DNA from: Polytrichum commune
Lineage: Eukaryota; Streptophyta; Polytrichopsida; Polytrichales; Polytrichaceae
DNA: 64,000 bases
Assembly (NCBI GenBank): GCA_950295325.1
Contig: OX485804.1
Coordinates: forward strand, 66,564,033-66,628,032
Direction: 5' to 3'
Part shown: one piece after another, positions 1 to 12,600 of the stretch
Numbering within the stretch: position 1 is the first letter of the stretch
Layout: each line of letters starts with the position of its first letter
Translations under genes and position numbers: made by a program
The notes under the pieces: model-generated
Seen by the model: the letters and a program-made list of their open reading frames with translations, nothing else
Database searches by the model: none
Told to the model about the DNA's origin: nothing

Positions 1-799
1 GGATGAGAAGTACTGTCAACCACGATCATGCATAATTTGGGGAAATTTATTAGTATATACAAATTCTTTTATTATAGTATGGATAACTTGCTAGTATATG
101 TTGGACGTTGTTGGTAATTGAAACTAGTTAAAAAAAGTCATGCACTTGGTTTTTCTTAGTATGCACAAAATGGGAGAATTAAAAAACTACATTAACCATG
201 TGATTTAGCGTGGTAGTGAATAAGTTGGTGTGCCATGTTGATTTCGGTGTACTTTCATACTATTTTTATTTCTTATTTTTAAAAAATAAACTTCTTGGTG
301 GGTGTTTTTAATTTGATTTTGGATGCATATTTTACCAGTGAGGGTCCGAAGTTTTTTTTTGGGCTGCCCATGCATGCGACCACTCACTTAATACGGAGAG
401 AGGGAGTTATAATATACAAAAGTACCTCTATTCATTCAATGTAAAAGCCTTGAAATAATATGCAACCCAGAGGTTACATTTGTTCAGTTGATTCAACACC
501 GGACTTAGATTTAAAGACCTTGAATTAGTCTAGCCCAAGACATTTGAGATGAATCGGCAACACTTCTATAGGGGGTTTAAGTTTTTATGCTGGATGGATG
601 AGAGTTACGAATGTGTATGACAATTCCCTCCCTCTGCTCAAATTAAGTTACTACTACAATGGATCTCTCATAAGAAACCAACAGAATACTCCCCCAAAAC
701 AACACCTTATTTCTCATGATCTCATAATTCTTACCTTTACTGCAACTTAGGGATGTGCTCATCACTGTTGTCATAAGAGGCCAATAAAAGCAAGCGCGG
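1..799. other. Intergenic DNA with one dispersed-repeat copy
   Basis: No gene is supported here. Positions about 515-640 resemble 13290-13420 and 35475-35590: each has a TTAGTCTAG motif, then a GAATC stretch, then TATAGGGGG (CATAGGGGG at 13.3 kb), then GGATGGATGA. This suggests a small dispersed element family of unknown class. The rest is AT-rich with only short, non-coding-looking ORFs. Confidence 0.5.
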
Positions 800-1181
800 C
801 TACACTAAATATGATATTTAGTGTCACCAATTCTAATTATCTTGTTCAATACTAATTGTAAACTGCAGTATAGTGTCACCAACACTAAATGTTGACCCAA
901 CATTATTTGTCATTCCTTCTAATTAATTTTTTTGGGATTCTAGATTCACCGAATCTGGCAATTACTGTCACTTACCAATCGATTTTTCATCCAAATTTCA
1001 ATCATCCATGACAATATTTCATCACAAGTTGCTGACAAGAGGAAGTTGGGTTTGGGCCAATGGATGAACTCATCCATCATCCATGACAATACTTGCTCAC
1101 TTCTTCATAAGAAGTGTGATCCGAAAAGTTACCATAGTGACATAAAGGACCATATGACACTAAATAACATATGTAGTGTAG
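800..1181 (+). mobile_element. MITE family A, copy 1
   Basis: About 382 bp flanked by short terminal inverted repeats: the left end reads CTACACTAAATATGATATTT and the right end is an imperfect reverse complement ending TAGTGTAG. It is clearly related along its whole length to 13950-14305 and 39126-39503, sharing blocks such as CAATATTTCATCACAAGTTG. It has no coding capacity, so it is called a non-autonomous inverted-repeat element. The superfamily is not assigned because no convincing target-site duplication was found by eye. Confidence 0.8.
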
Positions 1182-1550
1182 TTTCCCAGTTTCCTGTGTG
1201 CCGGAGCTCTTGGATTTAGTGTGTCGGCCACCTTTGTCGCCACCTACTGTGAAGCAGATGTGCTCATCCCATCGACCGACGACGGCGATAGAATCTCTCA
1301 TCGCTTTTTCCGTTTCCTTTTTTTCTCTTTCACTCTTCGATCGTGGTAGGTCGACGCGCAGTCATAGGCCGGGTAGTAGGTTATTCATTCATTCATCGAT
1401 TCATTCATTCGTTTTGTAGGAAGTATATTTTTTGTTTTAAGGCAGCCGGAATTGAGGGATGTGCTCATCGTCGTTGCCATCACAATTCGGTGGAGCTTGG
1501 GGACTGTGGAGTTCCAATGGTCCTCGTCGTCTTCGTCGGAGCTGCAACCA

Positions 1551-1601
1551 GGAGAGGAGAGAAGAGGAGAGAAGAGGAGAGAAGAGAAGAGAAGGTGAAG
1601 T
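1551..1601. repeat. Purine-rich GGAGAGAAGA repeat
   Basis: Imperfect tandem repeats of GGAGAGAAGA. Strand asymmetry is near total (purines on +). It lies about 1.2 kb upstream of the ZIP start codon. Confidence 0.85.
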
Positions 1602-1840
1602 GTGGGCCAGGTGAAGTTGTAGTTGAGGTAAGCTGAGAAGTCGGATATTGGAGGCGTATGACGACACTATTGTCTGTGTGACCTTCGGGCACATCCAAGC
1701 GCTGCCTGCTCGATTTGTGTTTCAAGCTCTTGATGAGTAGTATAATAGCTTCCGAAGAGGGTTGCAGACTTTGAAGTTCGAACTTGGGGAGCTCCCGGAC
1801 CGGTTTCTTCGTTGTTGTACCAGGTGTGTGTTGTACCGTC

Positions 1841-1879
1841 TCCTTCCTTCCTTCCTTCCTTCCTTCCTTCCTGCCTTCC
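1841..1879. repeat. (TTCC)n microsatellite
   Basis: About eight consecutive TTCC units followed by one interrupted unit. Confidence 0.95.
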
Positions 1880-1929
1880 GTTTTAAGTATAATCGCACGA
1901 ATTTGAAGTATAAGTGTACCGCATGTCGT

Positions 1930-1941
1930 CGTTGTTGTTGT

Positions 1942-1974
<33 letters not shown>

Positions 1975-1975
1975 G
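1930..1975. repeat. (GTT)n-(GAT)n compound microsatellite
   Basis: A short GTT run passes directly into about ten GAT units. It is the cause of poly-His, poly-Ser and similar artefact ORFs on both strands. Confidence 0.95.
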
Positions 1976-2823
1976 CGTGTAAGTACGCTGCTGGATCGAT
2001 TGAGTACATGATTACACAGCTGCGTCATCGTCACCTTTCTTTCTTTCTTCTTTGAGCTTGTCTTACGTGTCGAGATTTCCAAGGCGGTGTTGGAAATGTT
2101 TTTTTTCTTTTTTTCCCCTTCTTGTTTCTTCTTCCTTGCGCAGAGTCAGAATCTGAGCCGTTTGTGAATATTTTTGTTTGGTGTCAAATTTCGTGCGGTG
2201 AGAGTGAGTGCGTGCTTTTGGTGAGGAGGAGGAAGCTGAAAAGGCTTATATGGACTAGTGTGGAGGTCAATTCGAATTTTAAATCAGCGAGGTTCGAATT
2301 GATTCAAAGGTTTTGAACAGCTTTGAATCCTTCCTTACGGTATTACGAGGAAGTGTACTTTTGGACGGGGAGGCACAGTTTCTTTAAAATATCCTGTACC
2401 AGAGTTGTGACGACTTGTAGAAATAAATGGCATATTGAGCACCAGATAAGTAGTCGACATGAAACGAGACGCAATGCGGAATTTGAATTGAATTTCGCAT
2501 TGCAATCAACGATTCTCTCTTCGCATTCATTGACCTTTGCTAGCTACGTAGGCCTGAAGAAACTCTTGCTTTCTTGTTCACATCAGTAGCGAATGTCTGA
2601 GTGGAGTTTCGGGTTTCTCTTCCCCGACCTTGTTTCGAAGATTCTTACATTCTCGGCACGTAACACTTCTGGTAAGCTCAATTTTCATGCACACATCTCT
2701 CTCCCACTCTCTCCTGCACATACATATGCATCGTGGAGGGGGATGCATGAGGGCTACATGGTGCTGACCATATTGTTTGTTTTTATTTATTAAATGTGTG
2801 CAGGTACAAATTCAGAAGACAAA

Positions 2824-4713
2824 ATGGGTGACTGCGGCCCTACCATCGATATGGCTTGCAGGGATGTTTTGCTTTCCAAACGCTTGAAAGGCGCAGCAAT
2901 CGCCACCATCCTCACTGCCAGTGCCCTAGGCGTCTTGTTACCGCTTCTAGGTCGGAACCTCAGGTTTCTGAGAACAGATGGGAATCTCTTCTTCATCTCC
3001 AAAGCATTCGCAGCTGGGGTGATTTTGGCTACCGCATTTGTGCACATGTTACCCAGTGCGGAGAGCACCTTGGCTAACCCGTGCTTACCTGCCCATCCGT
3101 GGTCGAAATTCGCGTGGGCAGGTTTCATAGCCATGTTGGCCTCCCTTGGGACCCTTGTGGTGGACTTTGCTGCCACAGAATTCTATCAAAAGCGCCACCT
3201 CCACAATGCAACGTTAGACAAAGTTGTGGACGCTTCAGGTGAAGCTGGTATGCATCTGTACCTGTTTAACTACTGATTGAATGATCTATCTTATTTCCTT
3301 ATGTTCATTAGAGTTATCCTGTAACTCAATGGAACTTTTCGTCAGGAATCGATCCCCTATGATTTTCCTTGGTTGTTTTGCATACGATGACAATATTTCT
3401 TTTCACTTGTGGTGCATACTCGGAGGTAGTGTTTGAATTTTAACGAAGAGCAACCTATTTCGGTTCATTGAGGGCCAAACACATTTTAGCACCTCTTGAA
3501 AGTGATTCTCAATGAGCCCATATAAAATGTTCGTTCAAACTTCCACACTACCTCCAAGCATGCATAGTAAGCGTACCAAACATAGATGGTGTTGTAAGCA
3601 AAACAACTAAATCCCGACCAAAAGTCATGCTGAGTTAGGGAATAACTCTACTCTTTGTTGAATGAATTATGTTGCTGTCAAGAATTATGTTAACATTGGG
3701 GCTCACATACTCGGTCGTTTCCCAGCAGGTTTAGCGAAAGGAGATCCCGAGAAGCAGGAGCCAGACGAGCGATTGAACATTGTAGGAATGAGGGCTCATG
3801 CAGCAGCTCATAGTCATAGCCACCCCGAGGGGCATCATGAGTGTGTGGATGTGACTCACCCTCACACGCATGGGCATATGGGTCACTCTACGGAGGATAG
3901 GGCAGCACATATCAGGCACATTGTTATAGCTCAAGTAAGTTTTGTTAAAGAGCTCAAGAATATTTTTCAGTGGGATGGAGTTAAAATTTCTTAGAGACTT
4001 GTGAAGAGGATTGAGCTGAAGAGTTTACAAATTGTTCCTAGGTGGTGTGGAGATGATAATTGCCTCGTGTTTGGTTACTCACAGAAACGGTTTTCTTGCT
4101 GATTTTGCAGGTGTTGGAGTTTGGGATCGTGGCTCATTCTGTGATCATTGGCATTGCACTGGGAGTATCAGACAGTCCTTGCACCATTAGGCCCCTTTTT
4201 GCAGCCCTCAGTTTCCATCAATTTTTTGAAGGCTTTGCGCTTGGTGGATGTATATCCCAGGTGAGCATTGATGCATCTTTGGGATTGAGGGCCAATTTGC
4301 TGAAGTCAACCTATTCGATTCAGGCATGCAGTATACTTTGATTTTTATGTCAAGGCAGCTAAACCTTCTTATGACTGACTGTTGTTTCCCACCCCCCCTG
4401 ATTGTAGGCTGGTTTCCGTAACCGTTCTGCTGCATTCATGGCTTTCTTCTTTGCTATCACCACTCCAATAGGAATTGCGATCGGAATGGGGATTTCGACA
4501 TCTTACAATGACAACAGTCCAACAGCGCTGGCTGTGCAAGGTGTGTTTGATGCTATATCAGCAGGTATCCTTCTGTATATGGCTTTGGTGGACCTGATTG
4601 CAGCGGACTTCCTCAGCAGCCGCATGCGATGTAACAGACAGCTTCAAGTCTATTCTTACCTTGCACTCTTTGCAGGAAGTGGTGCCATGTCGCTTCTTGG
4701 TGTCTGGGCTTGA
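2824..4713 (+). CDS. ZIP-family zinc/iron transporter
   Basis: Four exons: 2824-3247, 3729-3934, 4111-4260 and 4408-4713. All junctions are GT-AG and in phase, giving 361 residues, normal for plant ZIP/IRT proteins (about 330-370). An untranslated leader intron, about 2672-2803, is likely just upstream (GGTAAGC donor, GTGCAG acceptor). ZIP proteins carry Zn, Fe or Mn into the cytosol across the plasma or an organelle membrane. Seen: hydrophobic segments near 23-42, 59-78 and 97-117, then a long loop (about 125-205) with a His-rich metal-binding patch ([20 protein letters not shown]). The family signature follows in helices [15 protein letters not shown] (219-230) and [11 protein letters not shown] (246-256). 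The C-terminus ends in a last membrane segment, as is usual. Intron 1 holds a MITE. The gene converges on the CFAP119-like gene. The metal transported cannot be told from sequence. Confidence 0.95.
3311..3652 (+). mobile_element. MITE family B, copy 1 (in ZIP intron 1)
   Basis: About 340 bp with roughly 60-bp imperfect terminal inverted repeats: GGTTGTTTTGCATAC near the left end, and its complement GTAAGCAAAACAACTA near the right. The element is the reverse complement of 29928-30296, sharing GATCCCCTATGATTTTCC (GGTCCCCTATGATTTTCC there), CACTTGTGGTGCAT and TTTTAGCACCTCTTG. No ORF. It lies wholly inside an intron, so it should be spliced out. Confidence 0.75.
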
Positions 4714-5119
4714 AACCCTCATCCGCCATGTATTTTTGTTCAAATAATCATGCTCAGGATCCCATTCACATCTTAACAGTTACAAATCCCTCCAGTCGAG
4801 TGAAATAGGATCTTTGAAATCAGAATACCTTGGGGCATACTGGCTTTTTGCAGTACCCTTTCGAAATGTAAAAATAAAATTTAATACATTTTTGCACTTA
4901 ATTGGTGATTACCAAGACAATTGCATCACCAGAAATCAGTTCACTCGAATCTTTGAGGCTCTATTTTCTATTTATGTGTTTGTTTCCATATTCCTTTCTA
5001 TGTGTAATTCCCTATGAGATCTATTATCATGAGTTTCACTTGGTATTTGGAGAGGCCCAGATCAAGCACATTTTTCACATAAAGATGTCTTTTCAAATCC
5101 ATTGCCAAGCTCAATGCTT
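4714..5119. other. Convergent intergenic space
   Basis: The 3' flanks of the ZIP gene (+) and the CFAP119-like gene (-). AT-rich, presumably two overlapping or adjacent 3' UTRs. No other feature seen. Confidence 0.6.
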
Positions 5120-8078
5120 TTATTTTCCTCCTGGTCCTTTCACCTCTGCTTTCTTGGCTGCTGCAGCCAGTTTGCTGGCGCTGTCTATGCCTGTTAGCTT
5201 CTGTGTCACTTTCTCTTCTGTTGTGTGAATCTGGCCATCGAGTTCTGTCCTCATTTGCGCCAGGTGCTTTTGCAAAGTATCCATCACTTTCTGTGTTATC
5301 TCGTCGGGTATTGCAGCTGTCATGGAAAGTCATAAGAATTGAGATGAGAAGGTCCATGTTTTCACAGACATATCCTTTTAATCCAAAGAGACATGTCGGT
5401 GACAATATGAGCTTGAGAATTGCTGTGTTTTCTGGACATGGCAGTGTTGAAATATTGTTGGGTATAGAATTCAGGAAGATTACCCAGGTAAGCGAGTTCA
5501 ATTTCACGTTGTCTCGCAGCTTCTGCAGCCAATCTCTCCTCTTCTGCCCTTCGGGCCTCCTCATCCTATCCACCACCAGTAAAAGATTTAGTGTTGTATA
5601 CACATGTTGCCTTTGCAAGAACCATAGTTTACACATACTGTATTACTTTGAGTATGCAATACATGATGAAAAACACGACAGCTTAGCTGAATATGGGAAG
5701 TCGGTCTGTGACAAACACACCTCTTTCTCTTTCTGGATTCGTTCCATCTCTGCATCAAACTCATCTTGGGGCAAAAACTTAACCAGAGGAGGAACTGCAG
5801 GGGGGAAATCCACAAAATTGCCAACTTCGAGCGTTTCTAGGGTCAGTATGAAAGTAGGCATACATGCATATTGGTACATTTTGTAGTGCCTGAAGTATCT
5901 GTTTCCTCAACCCATCCCATCCTATCCCTTCAACAAATTCTTCAGATTGCAATACCGCCAGCTGAAGCTGAATGAGAAGCATTTTCTACACTGGGAACTA
6001 CTCATTACAACCACATTGATAGCAAGCACCCACACTGCAGCATTCTCCGAGGTCCAAATTGGAATGGATGTTTCAGAAGTTCATGATGTAATAAAAAATC
6101 AGGTGCAATCACTACAAGCATACGAGTCCTGGGCAATTGACTTGGGTCACTGACAAAGTGTCCTACGTCACTTGGAAATCTGCAAACCTTCCATCGGGAT
6201 GGTAGATTTACATATTTCTCTCACCCACTCAAGATGATTGCCCAAGACTCATATGCTAGTAGTGAATAGAATGAAAATAATTGATTGAAAACGTACGTGT
6301 GAAGCAAATAATGACTAATGGCTTGTAAATCTGCCAAGGAGAAGATGCTGATTGAAAATGGTGGTCGTTGGACACTGTGCGTGAGCAAGATCTTCTTCGT
6401 CTTCTCCCAACTCAAATCCATTGGCATACGCCCGGCTGGGGGTAATGAACCACGGAGCGAGTAATTAATATACTTTAGTGTTGATGATTGTTGTTGATGT
6501 GTTTCCGGTTAACCCTCAGTGCTGCTTCTAGCATGTTCATGATAATTGTATATTCTTTTCCTTTATACTTGATGATGTGAAATCTTCATCAAACTCTTTC
6601 AAAGTCAATTTTGTGTGGATGTCAAGAAGAATGACCTTGGAAGACAATAAGCTATGACTATCTACCAAAAAGTCAGTCACATCACAATCTATATTCACGT
6701 TGTGCAATTTCAACAAACCGTAATGTATGAAGCCCAAAATTGGGCTCCAAAAGCGTTGCGGGGTTAATCGATCAAAATGCGCAAAGGGTAATGTACGTGA
6801 AGTAGTATTGATGGTGGGATTCTAGGGTTTTCAGCCCTTCACTCTCGGAGATATGGAGCTCTTAAACTTTGGACCTTCCTATATACAGAGCCAATTCTGC
6901 ATTTGGTTTTCATGCCTGTTTGCTTTCTCACGGAAGAATTTTTTGAGTACAGGGGTTAGTGGATTACAAGTGGACTGTTCGTGAATGACTTTCACGATGG
7001 ATACCAGGGCAGAAGTCTTTTCCATGGTGAATCTTTTCTCTTGCGCAAATCTGTTTTTGAATAGGTTAAGTTGAATTGTTTTCGTATATAGCTTCTCTTG
7101 ATTTGTACGCAAGGTTTATTACGGCGAATTCTCTCCCCAGTAACTGAACCAGATTATGGGGGACTTTTTCATTAAGAGTCATTCAACAGCTTCAAAAAGT
7201 TAGGCGGCGTAGGAAATTGTTGGACAGTGGACATAAATCAAAGGATACACAATGGCATTGTAGTACAGGTCAACAATAATTTCTGCAATTTCATCTCCAT
7301 CGTCTACAATGTTGAATGCTTCCCGCACATTCCTGCATGCAAGTTATCAGTATCTGCTGATGGAAGTGAAGGGAAGAAAGAAATAGGACGACAGAAATGA
7401 TTCCTCCTTCATTGATTGCAAGTTGTGCCGAAAAGAGTGAGAATATCTCTCACGGAACACAAGACGTTTTATTGGAAGTAAACGAGTCTGGAAGCATGAT
7501 GAATTTGGAGTACCTTCTCACATGTACTGTCTCCTTCGGCTCCAAAATCTCAACCAGCTGAGCCTCTGAGAGATCCTTCCACGCTAAAACTTCAGCCTAT
7601 GTGAAGCCACAAAATATACAGTCACCTAAATTTGGTATTCAGACAGGACTCTGACAAATAAAGGAGATGATTTATATCGTCAGTAGTTACGTAATTTGAA
7701 GCTTTAGCAATCTGTTAGTCAGAGGTATCAGAGGTATGATGCCACCAAATTTTGTCACCTTATCACAACCGTTTTATTCTAAACTTGTGACAGCCCCGAG
7801 TGAATTTGTAAACATGCAGAACATTCTATTTGTCACTATTTGTTTCGAATTGCGGCGTAAGAGATTTCCTCGTGATTGATATCCTTAGGACAGGCTTCTC
7901 ACATATTTCTGCTTGTTATTCTTGTATCATGAAGGAATGGAATCTGAAGATCGAGTCACCGTCGACATTACTGCTAAGAGAATGACTCTGGAATTCTGAG
8001 ATTGCCCTACCATGCTTGTTTTCGCTAGTGTCTTCGGCGGCGGCTCGAAATTTTGCCTCCAAGCTTGATAAAGTGAAC
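5120..8078 (-). CDS. CFAP119/CCDC189-like flagellar protein (DUF4508), 5' end missing
   Basis: Exons read on the minus strand: 8011-8078, 7514-7589, 7249-7332, 6932-7050, 6297-6435, 5721-5898, 5484-5565 and 5120-5316. Every junction is GT-AG and keeps frame, giving 313 residues to the stop. The first exon starts in phase 2, so at least one 5' exon lies upstream of 8078 and was not found. The middle matches what I know of the CCDC189/CFAP119 family (DUF4508): a DLYYNAIVFAQEKRF segment leading to MEKTSALVSIVK, then HSVQRPPFSISIFS, then the TYFRHYKMYQY block. The C-terminal third is a charged coiled coil rich in E, R and A, ending in a Lys-rich tail. In animals and algae this family is an axonemal protein. 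In a plant it points to swimming sperm, and expression would be expected only in antheridia. The family assignment is by recognised motifs, not by search. Confidence 0.82.
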
Positions 8079-8339
8079 CTGCTAAAAAGTAGACAAACAC
8101 ATTGATGCCATGGCTATAGTCATGGCCAAACCCTTACTCTATACCGTGGAAAGATGCATGAGAGACTCGAGTTGAAGTGGCTTCATGAAAATATTATGGA
8201 GGCGACTGACCTCCATACAGTCTAAAATCCATACTGACAAGCAAGTGTATGTAGGTGTCACAGTTCGACTATGGTGTGCTAATCTCACAAATTTCGGCAG
8301 CTATTTCTAAACGTCGCATGGTGACACTGAAGTTTCAAC

Positions 8340-9370
8340 CTTACTAACTAAGCAACGCACCGCATGAACGAACCTCAACCGTTGGTTACTTCCGCCTTCC
8401 TTTTCAATTACGTCCACTTCAATTCATCCTATATTAAAACTGCAGAAGTTTCTTCCAACCATTCCTCGATGGCATTTACTTAGGTCATTTGTCAACACTC
8501 GCTCGTAGGCTTTCAGGCACAGTTGTTTACTCCTAAACTACCTATGTCAACTAGTATTTCTTTCGTTGTTGAAGTAAAGTTGTATTCCACAAGTCTCATG
8601 TAACGGTATTTGGGTGTATACTGATGAGAGTGTTTGGGAGTTCTCTGCCTAACAGTATTCGTTATACATGCCAAACACTAAGTAAGTTACAGTACTGCTG
8701 TGTCGGAATATGAGGTTCGCACCGTATGAACGAGCCTCAACCGTTGCTTATTTGCTGCCTTCCTTTTCAATATCTCCAATGCAAATTAGGCCTACAAATA
8801 AAACTGCAGAAATATTTTCCAATTTCTCGTTGACGTATGACGAGTCATTCGTCAACACTCCGGCTCATAGGCTTTCAGGTACAGTTGTTTGCTCCTAAAC
8901 TGACTAATTCAACTTGTCTCTCTGTGCGTCGTATGTCGTTGCTGAAGTGAAGTATTATTGATGGGAGTGTTTTGGAGTTCTCTGCTTAACAATGTTCATA
9001 ACAGCAAGTAAAAAACTGCTGTGTCAGAGTAGGAGGGCCGCTTTCAATCCAAGAGGTGCACATCAGATGTCATGCACATACTCAACGTCGGAGTAATCCA
9101 GTTTCTCACTCGAGGATGCAAGTTTGTCATAGGTCATTTGTCAGCACTTGGTCTTTGGCTTTCAGGCACAGTTGTAAAATCCTAAGCTGACTATGTCAAT
9201 ATGTCTTTCTGTACGGTGTATCTCGTTGTCGAAGTGGACTTGTAAGTATATGATGAGAGCCTTTTGGAGTTCTCTGCCTAACAATGTTCGTAATTACATG
9301 TCACAAACACCAAGTAAGTAAAGAACTGCTGTGTCAGAGTAGGAGGTCCGCTTTCATTCCAAGAGGTGCA
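8340..9370. repeat. Degenerate tandem repeat between divergent genes
   Basis: Three diverged units of about 300-360 bp. Shared blocks are ATGAACGA.CCTCAACCGTTG (near 8363 and 8724), GGCTTTCAGG.ACAGTTGT (near 8508, 8869 and 9157) and AACTGCTGTGTCAGAGTAGG (near 9015 and 9326). They fill the space between the CFAP119-like gene (-) and the SEC1 gene (+). No coding function is seen. Confidence 0.7.
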
Positions 9371-9681
9371 GTTAACCATCAGAAATCTTGCACAAGCTCA
9401 ATTTGGGAACAATCCAGTTTTCTCTCACTTAAGTCAACGATCTCAAATGTTGGAGGCATTATCTGTTGGCACTTCCAACTTGACCGACTACATATCTCAA
9501 GATGGTGGTCACGTCACTTGTCAAGGCTTGGATACCACAGGGCGGTTTGACAAAGCAGACTGTGACCTAATTCAAGAAGCACATGGTGATAGACGGACAA
9601 TGGTATGTTATAGTGTGATAGAGGATCAATTCATTCTTCAGAGACTTCCATAGTCGAGAAGACAGTCAAAGCGAAGTAGCC

Positions 9682-12600
9682 ATGGCGACGTCTTCGCCTC
9701 GCGACACGATGACTCCCAGGCGTGGCGTCTATCGCTCCTTCAAGCAAATTACAAAAGAGCGTGAGTGTTTGTGTTATGTTGCACACGTCCTAATGGTTAC
9801 TACGGTGAGCTCTTCTGGACCTCATGGTCCACAATGATCACCTCGGAGTGGATTCCTCCTAAATCTGAGATCCTATATTGTCAATCAGAAAATTTGGAAA
9901 CTGTGTATATCTATGGTCATGTACCCTAATGATTATTAAGGTGAGCTCTTCTGGAACCATGGTCCATAATGATCATCGGATTGGATTCCTCCTAAATCTG
10001 AGATCCTATACTTTCAATTAGAAAATTTGGAAACTATGTATCTCTATAGTCATCTACCCTAATGCTTATTAAGGTGAGCTCTTCTGGAACCATGAAGCAT
10101 AATGATCACCTCGGAGTGGATTCCTCCTAAATCTGAGATACGATACTTTTAATAAGAACAATTTGAAGCTATAAATCTCAATAGTCATTTTGTAGAAATC
10201 AGCTATTCCTGATAGAATCACTTCATAAAGAGAATTACCTTCTTCACTGATCGGTGAATTTCTTAGTATCAGCAGTCTCAATCACAGTGAGGACAAGATG
10301 GCAGGAGCACATCAATATAGCCCATTCTCTGTTCCACTCAAGTTGACTAAGTAGAAGCAAGAAGAGAGTCTTTCGAATATACTGAACCGGCAAAACATTG
10401 TGGCATAGATTGTGCAGGTCTACTGGAAATGCTGCGAACGGCAAAAAGCGGTGTAAAGTCGATCGACTGGAAGGTTTCGTTCCTCTTTACCTCAACAAAA
10501 ATTCATTCATAATGTTTAGATGGGTACAGAAGGGAAATGGTCATATCTTCATGCTTACCTACCGTGTGGCTCTGATGATGGCGTGCTTGCAGGTGCTGAT
10601 AGTAGATGCAATAACAGTGAAGGTGATATCCTCTTGCTGCAGTATGTCAGAAATAACCGAAGAGGGAATCTCTTGTGCGTGTTTTTCCTAAGTAGAACTT
10701 CTGAAAGCCTTCCGTATATTTCTCAGCACACACAGTAAAGCACCATAGCTTTACTGTGATAGCTCTCTGCATCTTGCGAAAGCCAGAAGTGCTTTTGAGG
10801 CGTTAGTGTACAGAAATTTGATATTTACTTGTAGGTCATACTCTCTGGAATATGGTGCCGTTAAACTTTCTTTAGGGATTGGTCATATTTTTTTGCCTTT
10901 ATGATGTTAGGGTTCAAAACACTTATTCTCAACTGCTGAAATGGTCCGAAGAAAAATCAAAATTAGAAGGAATATATTTTGGTGAACGTGTTGTGGCCTG
11001 TGTACAGTGGTGGAGGATTTGATGAAAGGCAGAGAACCATTACCTTCTCTCAATGCTGTGTATTTCATTCAGCCAACTGCAGACAAGTATGTGCAAAACC
11101 ATGTAACTTGTCCTAAGATTATAAACTCCCTTGCTCTACTCGCAGTTGGAAACCCACATATTGACATAACACTGGAGGCTTAAGATAATTAAGTAGACTT
11201 ACTTTAAGTCTTGGAGGAATGTCATTTGAATGTTTTTTGTGGCAGGTTGCCTTGTTCAGAGAAATTCTCTTTACATGTTGAAAATCACATCCATTTTGTG
11301 CAGCTTAACAACTTGAACTAAACTTTTGCAGTGTGAAAATTATGATTGGAGATATAACGGGGAACATACCTAAATACCAGAAGTATGGAAATCCCTTCAT
11401 CCATTTTGTCATTCCTCCCGTATTGAGATTCATTTCTTTTTATGGCAGATTAATATCAAGGGGCCCTTATGAGACGTCATACATTTTCAATTTTATCTAT
11501 GATCCGCAATGTAATTGTAATGGTTGTTATAGGTTCTTTTATGACAGGATATACGTTTTCTTCAGCTCACCAGCTCCTCCTCATCTAGTGGAATCGATTA
11601 AGGACAATGTGACTGCCCTCAGTAAAATTGCAGCTCTTCGAGAGGTGAGAGCTCATGAATCTAACTTCTGACCTACCTAAGTCAAGACTTGTACAAAGGT
11701 TACATTCATCTTGCAGGCTTTAGCATCGACAACAAATGTACTAGCCCAAAACTTCATAGAAAGCAGCAACTCTACTTCTTTTTGCCAGCTGTCTTGACAT
11801 CAGTGGAAATTCTTGGGTGACACATTTTCTGGGTACAAACTGCTCTTATCGAACTTTCTTGTGGTGGTGAATGTTGTATGAGGTGCAGATGAATTTGGAG
11901 TTTATTGCAGTTGACACACAGGTAATCTTTAACAGCGGTGGACTCCTTTAGAATTGATGAATTTATATTATTGTATGATCATGCACACTATCAGCAAGGA
12001 AGTCCCATAGCACTAGTCTTGTGTCACTGGAGAATGAACATAACTATATTGATGGTAAATCTGCAGATTCTCCAGTGATGCGTTCAGTATTGCATACTTG
12101 ATGCCTTCTTTGACTTGCACGTCTTGCACATTTATATGAACCCAACTATTGCACTGCATCCTTGTAGTTGGTTTCGGTATAATTGAGTATACTAGTTACG
12201 TAAAACATCATATCTGTCCAGCAATCTGCAATCTAAGAGAACCTGTATCCACAGTGGCTGTATCTAGTTGGATGGAATCATTGTAAGTGAATGAAACAAA
12301 GATTTCTATCTACAATATATGTTGGACGTGAGAGCAGGTTACAATTTTGGGCTGATCGATTTTGATGGCGAGGTAGGGGTTTACAACAGAGCATGACAGA
12401 TCCATGGAGCATCTGTTTGGGGAGCATTCAGATCATTCTGAAGCATATGAAATCTGCATACAAAGTGTGGCAATACGACTATCAACAGTCTTCGCTTCCA
12501 TGAAGGTACAGCTAATCTTGATGTATTCCATGCACGTCACTTCTGTTGTTCCTTGCAAATATGGGATCTGGCCCAACAAACAAACAAACACAAGGATAGA

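Larger units (their letters stand above)
1182..2671. other. Upstream region of the ZIP gene with microsatellites
   Basis: No protein gene is supported. The stretch holds several simple repeats (listed separately) and probably the promoter and 5' UTR of the ZIP transporter. Long ORFs here on both strands are low-complexity translations of the microsatellites. Confidence 0.5.

Noticed and set aside
1480-2082. A 200-codon minus-strand ORF with Ser and Thr runs
   Set aside because: It is the translation of the GAT, TTCC and GGAGAGAAGA microsatellites; open in several frames at once.
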